Of a DNA stretch of 5,171 nucleotides, positions 1 to 5,171 are shown piece after piece; positions within the stretch are counted from its first letter, which is position 1, and the number at the start of each line of letters is the position of its first letter. A program made the translations under genes and the position numbers. The notes under the pieces are model-generated. The model was not told where the DNA came from, did no database searches, and worked only from the letters and a program-made list of their open reading frames with translations. The stretch is from NCBI GenBank assembly GCA_937951695.1, contig CALFBL010000013.1, forward strand, positions 1 through 5,171, in the 5' to 3' direction. The DNA is from an uncultured Granulosicoccaceae bacterium. Its GTDB lineage: Bacteria > Pseudomonadota > Gammaproteobacteria > Granulosicoccales > Granulosicoccaceae.

Positions 1-2
1 GT

Positions 3-164
3 CTGATCGACGGGCTGCAAGATCAGTACTTTGTGGCGCGAGATGTGATCGGCGCGGAGAAGCTCAAATCATACAAACCCGAGCAAAGTGTGCTGGAACG
101 TTTGTCGGATGAGCTGGGAGCCGCCATCGCCAATGGGCTCAGGCCTCGAACTGAATGGCAGTGA
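3..164 (+). CDS. C-terminal fragment of an unrecognised protein (5' end outside window)
   Basis: This reading frame enters from the left edge and runs without a stop for 53 codons to TGA at 162-164. The other two forward frames are interrupted in the same stretch (TGA at 4-6 in one of them). The visible tail reads LIDGLQDQYFVARD at its start and ends in RPRTEWQ. It is soluble-looking and charged, with a likely amphipathic helix around SVLERLSDELGAAIANGL and no membrane segment. In E. coli and many relatives the gene before tsaE is nnrD (NAD(P)H-hydrate dehydratase), but this tail does not look to me like an NnrD C-terminus, so I assign no function. It reads in the same direction as tsaE and overlaps its first codons by 10 bases, or by 4 if tsaE starts at GTG 161. 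Co-transcription and coupled translation with tsaE are therefore likely. Coding status is fairly sure; identity is unknown. Confidence 0.7.
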   Translation: MIDGLQDQYFVARDVIGAEKLKSYKPEQSVLERLSDELGAAIANGLRPRTEWQ

Positions 165-670
165 GCGATTTGATGGCCCGTACGTCCATCACCCTGGTTG
201 ATTCAGAGCACGGCACCGAGGCTTTGGCTGTGGACTTTGTGAAAACCTTGTTGGCAACGGCGGGTTCACAACGTGTGGTTTATCTGCGCGGCGACTTGGG
301 CGCGGGAAAGAGCGTCTTTGCTCGGTGTTTGTTGCGCGCCCTGGGCGTTACCGAAACCATTAAAAGTCCGACTTACACCTTGGTCGAGCCGTATTCCGTG
401 GAGCCGCCGATAGCGGGAATAGCGCAGGCGGCGCATCTGGATTTGTATCGCTTGGTGGATCCTGAAGAGCTCTATTTCATTGGTTTCGATGACGTGTTGT
501 TAAACGCTGAACTGATTTTGATCGAATGGCCAGAAAAAGCCCTTGGGCAGTTGCCAACGGCCACACATGAGGTCATATTTAGCTATTCATCGAAGATCGA
601 CGCCCCCGATGCTGCGCTAGGCGCGTCGAGCGCGCGGCAAGTCACGATCACCGAAAATTGCGCGATTTAG
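155..670 (+). CDS. tsaE: tRNA threonylcarbamoyladenosine biosynthesis ATPase TsaE
   Basis: TsaE (old name YjeE) is the cytoplasmic P-loop ATPase that works with TsaB and TsaD to attach threonylcarbamoyl to A37 of tRNAs reading ANN codons. It resets the complex between rounds. The 171 residues show the family motifs in order: Walker A GDLGAGKS at 46-53, SPTYTLVEPY at 71-80 (switch-like region), LDLYRL at 95-100, the DPEEL segment at 102-106 and IEWPE at 123-127. E. coli TsaE is about 153 residues. The extra length here lies in the N-terminus, a few residues before LDLYRL, and a diverged tail. The start is uncertain. ATG 155 gives the longest form. GTG 161 would give the common GTGA stop/start overlap with the upstream gene. 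ATG 173 has an SD-like GTGA at 161-164 eight bases upstream and would place Walker A nearer to its usual position. Family assignment is very secure. Confidence 0.96.
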   Translation: MAVSDLMARTSITLVDSEHGTEALAVDFVKTLLATAGSQRVVYLRGDLGAGKSVFARCLLRALGVTETIKSPTYTLVEPYSVEPPIAGIAQAAHLDLYRLVDPEELYFIGFDDVLLNAELILIEWPEKALGQLPTATHEVIFSYSSKIDAPDAALGASSARQVTITENCAI

Positions 671-727
671 CTTGCATTCGTAAAAACCCCAACTACCATC
701 TAGTGTTGCTAAAGCTGGATTGTATGC

Positions 728-733
728 AGGGGG
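728..733 (+). promoter_or_regulatory. Shine-Dalgarno site of the amidase gene
   Basis: The sequence AGGGGG ends six bases before ATG 740. It is the strongest ribosome binding site in the window and fixes the amidase start. The 69-bp gap between tsaE and this gene (671-739) shows no convincing hairpin terminator, so read-through from tsaE is plausible. Confidence 0.7.
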
Positions 734-739
734 TTAGCC

Positions 740-1960
740 ATGTCCAACGAGCAGCGTTTTAAAGAGCGGCGTCGCCTGATACGACTTGCCGGCGGCAGTC
801 TTTTGGTAGGGTTTCCTGCGCACCAGGCTTTCGCCAAACCCGCGGGTATGACCGGCTTTCGGTTGGTCCAGCAAGACAACGTCATGTTGCACTTCGATGT
901 CGCAGGGGCCGTCGGGGATGTGTCTTTATTCGCGTTGGAAAACCCGCATCGACTGGTGATCGATTTCGCCAACACGACCTTGCAAACCGAACTGCCCAAT
1001 CACATTTACGAACACGGCGTGATCCAATCCGTTCGGTCGGGAAAGCAGGATGACGGTCGCTTGCGGCTAGTCGTTGATCTGCGAGGACCGGTCTCGGCCA
1101 CCTATCAGTTCGTGCCGAGAACCTACGGACAACGTCTGGTGGTGGATCTCGGTGTGGCGGGCGATCTTGAATTGGCAACGCACAGCAATCGTCAGATTGA
1201 ATCGGCGCGCGGTGCACTCGATCGGGCTGCACGAGACGTCATTATTGCCGTTGACGCAGGTCACGGGGGCAAAGACCCTGGCGCGATTGGTCAGAACAAC
1301 ACGCGTGAGAAAGACATCGTGCTCTCGGTGGCAAAACGGCTGCAGCATCGTTTGTCGAACACGCCGGGCGTGCAACCTGTGATGATTCGGGATTCTGACT
1401 ATTTTGTTCCGTTGCGCGAACGACTGCGCATTGCCCGGTCACTAAAAGCCGATGTGTTTATCTCGATTCACGCTGATGCGTTTAAGCGAAAAACCGCTCA
1501 TGGCAGCTCGGTTTACGCCCTGTCACTCAATGGTGCAACCTCCGAGGCTGCCAAGTGGTTAGCCAACAAAGAGACTGAACAGGCGGCTCTGTTTGGGGAT
1601 GTGCAACTCGGCGGGCTCAGTGACACACTGAAATCGACTTTGCTCGATTTAGCGCAAAACGCAACGCTGGAAGCCAGTCTCGATTTGGGTGGTGAAGTTT
1701 TGTCAAAACTGAAGCAAATCGGGCCGGTGCACAAGGCGAGCGTTGAGCAAGCGCCGTTTGCGGTTTTGAAGTCACCCGACATCCCTTCAGTATTGGTTGA
1801 AACCGCGTTTATCTCGAACCTGCAAGAAGAGCGTAAGCTGCGTAATCCGAAATATCAGGATCAGCTGGCGTATGCGGTTCAGGAAGGGGTGGTGCAGTAT
1901 TTGAAGCGCCGTGCCCCACAAGGCACCTATTATGCGATGAACCGTATCGACCGAGGCTGA
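740..1960 (+). CDS. amiB: Secreted N-acetylmuramoyl-L-alanine amidase, AmiB/AmiC type (AMIN + Amidase_3)
   Basis: This enzyme cuts the amide bond between N-acetylmuramic acid and L-alanine in peptidoglycan and acts in the periplasm at the division septum to separate daughter cells. Residues 1-32 look like a twin-arginine signal: ERRRLIR at 9-15 fits the S/T-R-R-x-F-L-K pattern loosely, followed by a short hydrophobic stretch and an AFA cleavage site at 30-32. Residues about 38-140 match an AMIN domain, which directs these amidases to the septal wall. The zinc amidase domain begins near 167. Expected metal ligands are H175 (DAGHGG), E190 (REKDI) and H244 (SIHAD), and the catalytic glutamate is E354 (VETAFISN). 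Residues about 268-328, between ALSLNGATSEAA and HKASVEQAPFAVLK, form the insert that in AmiA/B/C holds the autoinhibitory helix relieved by EnvC or NlpD. No LysM domain follows; the protein ends at 406 residues. The symbol rests on position between tsaE and mutL; the Tat-like signal is more AmiA/AmiC-like. Confidence 0.95.
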   Translation: MSNEQRFKERRRLIRLAGGSLLVGFPAHQAFAKPAGMTGFRLVQQDNVMLHFDVAGAVGDVSLFALENPHRLVIDFANTTLQTELPNHIYEHGVIQSVRSGKQDDGRLRLVVDLRGPVSATYQFVPRTYGQRLVVDLGVAGDLELATHSNRQIESARGALDRAARDVIIAVDAGHGGKDPGAIGQNNTREKDIVLSVAKRLQHRLSNTPGVQPVMIRDSDYFVPLRERLRIARSLKADVFISIHADAFKRKTAHGSSVYALSLNGATSEAAKWLANKETEQAALFGDVQLGGLSDTLKSTLLDLAQNATLEASLDLGGEVLSKLKQIGPVHKASVEQAPFAVLKSPDIPSVLVETAFISNLQEERKLRNPKYQDQLAYAVQEGVVQYLKRRAPQGTYYAMNRIDRG

Positions 1961-2000
1961 ACTTTCTTCTAACCGAGGTCTGCGCACACGGGGCTGAGAG

Positions 2001-2009
2001 TGCGATAAT
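2001..2009 (+). promoter_or_regulatory. Possible extended -10 promoter element just upstream of mutL
   Basis: TGCGATAAT matches an extended -10 (TGn followed by a hexamer with five of six TATAAT positions). It lies six bases before the mutL ATG, so transcription would begin at or within a base or two of the start codon and yield a leaderless or nearly leaderless mRNA. I see no convincing -35 hexamer at 17-18 bases spacing, though extended -10 promoters can work without one. There is also no good Shine-Dalgarno at the usual distance; the nearest purine run, GAGAG at 1996-2000, is 15 bases upstream of the ATG. This is inferred from pattern only. Confidence 0.35.
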
Positions 2010-2015
2010 AGCGCC

Positions 2016-3953
2016 ATGGCCATCAAACAGCTCCCCGATCACCTGATAAACCAAATCGCTGCTGGCGAAGTGATTGAGCGTCCAGCATCGATTGTCAAAG
2101 AGCTGGTGGAAAATAGCCTCGACGCTGGGGCGGTTCAAATCCAAATCGATTTGCAAGACGGTGGGCTCGAGCGCATACGCGTCCGTGATGATGGCCACGG
2201 CATCAGTCAAAACGAATTGCCGCTGGCGTTATCGCGTCACGCCACCAGTAAGCTCAGCTCGTTGGAAGAGCTGTCTTCATTGTCCAGTATGGGTTTTCGC
2301 GGCGAAGCCTTACCCAGCATCGCTTCGGTGTCACGGCTTGAACTGAGCTCAAAAACGAAGGGAGCCGAACGTGCCTGGTTAATTCGCTACCGCCATGATG
2401 GTGGCGTAGAAGCTGAACCTGCAGCACATCCCGACGGCACTACCGTGGACGTGCAATCGTTGTTCTATAACGTGCCTGCTCGACGAAAATTCATGCGCAC
2501 CCCGCGCACCGAATACGCGCGCTGCGAGACGATTATAAAGACCCTTGCCATGGCCTATCCGGCCGTGGCGTTTCAGCTTAATCACAACGGTAAGTCGACG
2601 TTTCGCTGCGAACGTGCCGATACGGCAGTGACACGAAACGAGCGCATCACCAAGATACTCGGTACCGCGTTTGGTGAAGCCGCGCGATCGGTGGAGATCG
2701 AACAGCCGCCCATGTTGTTGCACGGTTGGGTGGCGGATCCAAGCTTTTCGCGTAGCAGCGCCGATATGCAATACTTTTTTGTTAACCAGCGCGTTATAAA
2801 AGACAGAGTCGTCTCGCACGCCGTCAAGCAAGCGTATTCGGATCTGTTGTATCACCAACGACATCCCGCGTTTGTTCTGTTCCTGACGATGCCGCCGGAG
2901 GCTGTGGACGTCAACGTGCATCCGGGTAAACAGGAAGTGCGCTTTCGTGAATCCTCTGCGATTCATGGTTTTATTCGGAAATCTTTAAAGGATTATTTAG
3001 CAGTGGTGACCAGTGGTGAAGCGCTGGCACGGATCGGCCGCGACGCTCATCAATCAACGGTAGAAAGCTCGGCCGGGCAGTTAGACCCCGGTAGATCGGG
3101 CGGCGCAGATGAAGCCGGCGCGGCACCATCAAACACTCATCAGGCAATGGGGCTAACGTTTCGCGGAAACCGCGAGTTGCCGCTGTCTGGGCTCGATACG
3201 CGTGCAGCCATGCAGCGTTTGGTGGCTGATCGGGACGGCCCAGCACACACCCATCCTGCTCGCATGCCGCTGAGCCCCTACGCCCGAGATTCGGTCAATC
3301 CATCCGCCACAGACACAGCCGATGTGGCGGTGGCTGAAGAGCCGGGCGACGCTGACCCGCATGCAGACGTACCGCCGTTGGGGTTTGCCTTAGGGCATTG
3401 CCATGGGGTCTATGTACTGGCCGAAAACAAAAACGGTTTGGTGATCGTCGATGCTCATGCCGCACATGAACGCATTACTTATGAAGGGCTTAAGTCGGCT
3501 TGGCGTGGCAAAGCCGTGGCCACACAACGCTTACTGGTGCCAGTGGAAGTGTCGGTCAGCACGACCGAGGCTGACTTGGGCGAGGCGCACAGTGAGAGCC
3601 TCGCTCAAACCGGCTTGCACATCTCGCGGTTATCACCCGGGTGTTTACAAGTGTTGGAGTTGCCTTCGTTGTTGGCGAAAGCCGATGCCGCTGCGTTACT
3701 GCGCGATGTGCTCAGTGAATTGACCAGTCACGGTACATCCGAACTGGTCGATACTGCGATTGATGCGGTGTTGTCGTCTATGGCGTGTCATGGATCGGTG
3801 CGGGCCAATCGTTATTTAAGTATCCCAGAGATGAATGCACTGCTACGCCAGATTGAAGCCACGCCAAACAGTGGTCAATGCAATCACGGTCGTCCCACCT
3901 GGACTGAACTGGGTATGCAGTCGCTGGACAAGTTGTTTCTCCGCGGCCGATGA
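2016..3953 (+). CDS. mutL: DNA mismatch repair protein MutL, endonuclease-motif-containing
   Basis: MutL couples mismatch recognition by MutS to strand incision and excision in the cytoplasm. The 645 residues show an N-terminal GHKL ATPase: AAGEVIERPASIVKELVENS from 15, with E32 as the expected general base and N33 as the Mg ligand, DDGHGI at 58-63, RHATSK at 74-79 and GFRGEAL at 93-99. The transducer domain ends in the family signature VHPGKQEVRF at 301-310. Residues about 345-450 are a divergent Ala/Asp/Pro/His-rich linker. The C-terminal dimerisation domain carries DAHAAHERITYE at 479-490, fitting the endonuclease pattern DxHA(X)2E(X)4E. It also has ACHGSVRAN at 590-598 and CNHGRP at 622-627, the other metal-site motifs. 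QRLLVP at 504-509 matches the sliding-clamp binding motif. E. coli MutL lacks these nuclease residues, while Pseudomonas MutL has them. The start MAIKQLPDHLINQIAAGEVIERP is at the family's normal N-terminus. The stop overlaps miaA. Confidence 0.98.
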   Translation: MAIKQLPDHLINQIAAGEVIERPASIVKELVENSLDAGAVQIQIDLQDGGLERIRVRDDGHGISQNELPLALSRHATSKLSSLEELSSLSSMGFRGEALPSIASVSRLELSSKTKGAERAWLIRYRHDGGVEAEPAAHPDGTTVDVQSLFYNVPARRKFMRTPRTEYARCETIIKTLAMAYPAVAFQLNHNGKSTFRCERADTAVTRNERITKILGTAFGEAARSVEIEQPPMLLHGWVADPSFSRSSADMQYFFVNQRVIKDRVVSHAVKQAYSDLLYHQRHPAFVLFLTMPPEAVDVNVHPGKQEVRFRESSAIHGFIRKSLKDYLAVVTSGEALARIGRDAHQSTVESSAGQLDPGRSGGADEAGAAPSNTHQAMGLTFRGNRELPLSGLDTRAAMQRLVADRDGPAHTHPARMPLSPYARDSVNPSATDTADVAVAEEPGDADPHADVPPLGFALGHCHGVYVLAENKNGLVIVDAHAAHERITYEGLKSAWRGKAVATQRLLVPVEVSVSTTEADLGEAHSESLAQTGLHISRLSPGCLQVLELPSLLAKADAAALLRDVLSELTSHGTSELVDTAIDAVLSSMACHGSVRANRYLSIPEMNALLRQIEATPNSGQCNHGRPTWTELGMQSLDKLFLRGR

Positions 3954-4900
3954 GCGGCGCGCCCAGCTCTGAATTTCCGCTGCTGTTTTTGATGGGCCCC
4001 ACGGCCATTGGGAAAACGGCTGTGGCGATGGCACTGGCGCAGGCACTTGACGGCGAAATCATCAACGTCGATTCGGCTCAGGTGTATCGTGTGATGAGCA
4101 TCGGTACGGCTAAACCGTCAGCGACTGAGCGCTGTGTGGTGCCACATCATCTGTTGGACATCGTTGAGCCGGAAGAGGCATACTCGGCCGCGCGTTTTTG
4201 TGCCGATGCGCTTCGCTGCATCGCAGACATTCGCGGACGTGGACGAACCCCCATTCTCGCCGGTGGCACCATGCTGTATTTCAAAGCGCTTGAACGCGGT
4301 TTAGCGCCTTTGCCCGAAGCTGATCCGGCGATACGTGCGGAATTGGAGAACGAGGCCGCGCGCATCGGTTGGGACGCGCTGCACCAGCGCTTACAGCAAA
4401 TAGATCCCGTGGCGGCACAGCGGATTCATCCCAACGATCCGCAACGGATCGCGCGTGCGCTCGAGGTGTACCGTCTCTGTGGTAAAACGCTGACTGATTT
4501 ACTGGCCGAGACACACAGTCTGTTGCCGGAACCGGTGGTAAAGTTTGCACTGATGCCGAGTCTTCGGCCGTGGCTACACGCGCGTATCGAGCAGCGTTTT
4601 CATCAGATGCTGGCGGCAGGTTTTCTCGACGAGGTACGTCAGCTGAGGCAGCGCGTACAGTTACACGCGCAACTCCCCAGTATGCGCAGTGTCGGATACC
4701 GGCAGGCGTGGAACCATCTCGATGGGGAAACCGATTACCCGTCGTTTGTTGAGCAAGGAATTGCCGCCACCCGGCAGTTGGCCAAACGGCAAATGACCTG
4801 GGTGCGTGGAATGGACGACGTACATCAAATACCGTGCACCGATGAGCAGGATTTATCGTCGCGCACTCAGGCTGTGCTGGCGCAATTACCGAACACCTAA
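3950..4900 (+). CDS. miaA: tRNA dimethylallyltransferase MiaA
   Basis: MiaA transfers the dimethylallyl group of DMAPP to N6 of A37 in tRNAs reading UNN codons, giving i6A, which MiaB then converts to ms2i6A. This supports reading-frame maintenance. The 316 residues equal the length of E. coli MiaA. Visible motifs are the P-loop GPTAIGKT at 16-23 (Ile where GPTASGKT is common), DSAQVYR at 41-47 with D41 as the expected catalytic base, and GTAKPS at 52-57. Further along are GGTMLYFKAL at 105-114, HPNDPQRIARALEVY at 160-174, SVGYRQAW at 247-254 and ATRQLAKRQMTW at 273-284. The segment between about 120 and 240 should include the tRNA-gripping insertion. The ATG shares ATGA (3950-3953) with the mutL stop, so translation is probably coupled to mutL. 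No independent ribosome binding site is obvious. The mutL-miaA pairing is typical of gammaproteobacteria. Confidence 0.98.
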   Translation: MSGAPSSEFPLLFLMGPTAIGKTAVAMALAQALDGEIINVDSAQVYRVMSIGTAKPSATERCVVPHHLLDIVEPEEAYSAARFCADALRCIADIRGRGRTPILAGGTMLYFKALERGLAPLPEADPAIRAELENEAARIGWDALHQRLQQIDPVAAQRIHPNDPQRIARALEVYRLCGKTLTDLLAETHSLLPEPVVKFALMPSLRPWLHARIEQRFHQMLAAGFLDEVRQLRQRVQLHAQLPSMRSVGYRQAWNHLDGETDYPSFVEQGIAATRQLAKRQMTWVRGMDDVHQIPCTDEQDLSSRTQAVLAQLPNT

Positions 4901-4920
4901 CGCTTTTTCGGATTTATATC

Positions 4921-5171
4921 ATGACAACAACGATTCGACCGCCACTGGTTGAGCAGATTGGCAACACGCGTCTGGTGCCCATCCAGCGCTTGGCAAGTAA
5001 CTCAAATAACAATCGGCTCTTTGGCAAACTTGAAGGCGACAACCCGGCGGGCTCTGTTAAAGACCGGCCTGCCGCCAATATGATCCTTGAAGCGTTGCGG
5101 CGCGGTGACATAAACCCGGGCGATCGCTTGATTGAGGCGACCAGTGGCAACACGGGTATTGCCTTGGCGAT
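4921..5171 (+). CDS. cysM: Cysteine synthase B (O-acetylserine sulfhydrylase), 5' part; continues past window
   Basis: This PLP enzyme makes cysteine from O-acetyl-L-serine and sulfide; the B isozyme CysM can also use thiosulfate, giving S-sulfocysteine. Eighty-three codons are visible. The N-terminal motif IGNTRLVPIQRL at 13-24 is the family's IGNTPLV signature with Arg for Pro. KLEGDNPAGSVKDRPA at 36-51 contains the PLP-binding lysine K47. The substrate loop EATSGNTGIALA is at 72-83. The KLEG-NPAGSVKDR form, and close similarity along this stretch to E. coli CysM, favour CysM over CysK. The gene starts 20 bases after miaA in the same direction with only a weak upstream GGA (4910-4912), so it may be expressed from the miaA transcript. 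In many relatives hfq follows miaA instead. The frame is open to the right edge; a full enzyme is about 300 residues, so over two thirds is missing here. Confidence 0.95.
   Translation, partial: MTTTIRPPLVEQIGNTRLVPIQRLASNSNNNRLFGKLEGDNPAGSVKDRPAANMILEALRRGDINPGDRLIEATSGNTGIALA

Noticed and set aside
672..699. Promoter-like pair before the amidase: TTGCAT (672-677) and TACCAT (694-699), 16 bases apart
   Set aside because: Only three of six positions match the -35 consensus and four of six the -10, which is close to chance for a 70-base gap.
1809..2210. A 133-codon - strand open frame crossing the amidase-mutL junction
   Set aside because: It overlaps the conserved ends of both genes, has no recognisable motif, and runs through the mutL start region. 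It is most simply explained as chance.
2379..2966. A 195-codon open frame on the - strand inside mutL
   Set aside because: It is antisense to the strongly conserved MutL ATPase and transducer region, its translation shows no recognisable domain, and there is no ribosome binding site or neighbouring gene context to support it. It is a shadow of a GC-rich coding frame.
3048..3365. Diverged Ala/Asp/Pro/His-rich stretch of MutL as an insertion or foreign segment
   Set aside because: The linker between the MutL N- and C-terminal domains is normally long, variable and low in complexity. The frame is continuous and the total length is normal for the family.
4901..4920. T-run (4904-4908) after miaA as a rho-independent terminator
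   Set aside because: No stem of useful length precedes it; the sequence before the T-run does not fold back on itself, and cysM begins only 12 bases later.
4915..4920. TATATC as a -10 box for cysM
   Set aside because: It touches the cysM start codon, so transcription would begin inside the coding sequence, and no -35 partner is visible.

Overview
This is an ordinary, conserved chromosomal housekeeping region of a bacterium, most likely a gammaproteobacterium. The evidence is the gene order tsaE - amiB/amiC-type amidase - mutL - miaA, all on the + strand, which is a classic gammaproteobacterial cluster. The proteins also resemble Escherichia/Pseudomonas homologues at their signature motifs. 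Base composition looks moderately GC-rich by eye and uniform throughout. I see no mobile element, phage gene, CRISPR array, RNA gene or sign of horizontal transfer.

Layout: (1) 3-164, the last 53 codons of an unrecognised gene whose stop overlaps the next start region. (2) 155-670, tsaE, the ATPase partner in the tRNA t6A37 modification complex. (3) a 69-bp gap with a strong ribosome binding site. (4) 740-1960, a secreted zinc-dependent N-acetylmuramoyl-L-alanine amidase with a Tat-like signal peptide, an AMIN domain and a catalytic domain containing a likely autoinhibitory insert. (5) a 55-bp gap with an extended -10-like element just before the next start. (6) 2016-3953, mutL, with a complete GHKL ATPase and a C-terminal domain that keeps the metal-dependent endonuclease motifs. 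(7) 3950-4900, miaA, overlapping mutL by ATGA. (8) 4921-5171, the 5' part of cysM (cysteine synthase B), cut by the window edge, at the place where hfq is found in many relatives.

The genes do not form a single pathway. Two (tsaE and miaA) serve modification of tRNA position 37, acting on different tRNA sets (ANN- versus UNN-codon readers). The amidase splits septal peptidoglycan during cell division, MutL acts in DNA mismatch repair, and CysM makes cysteine. The tight spacing fits one or two overlapping transcription units. The retained MutL nuclease site suggests mismatch repair that does not depend on MutH/Dam, as in Pseudomonas and unlike E. coli.

No previously undescribed system is evident. 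The points most worth a second look are the Tat-type signal on the amidase at the amiB locus, the possible leaderless mutL promoter, cysM in the hfq slot, and the unidentified gene upstream of tsaE.
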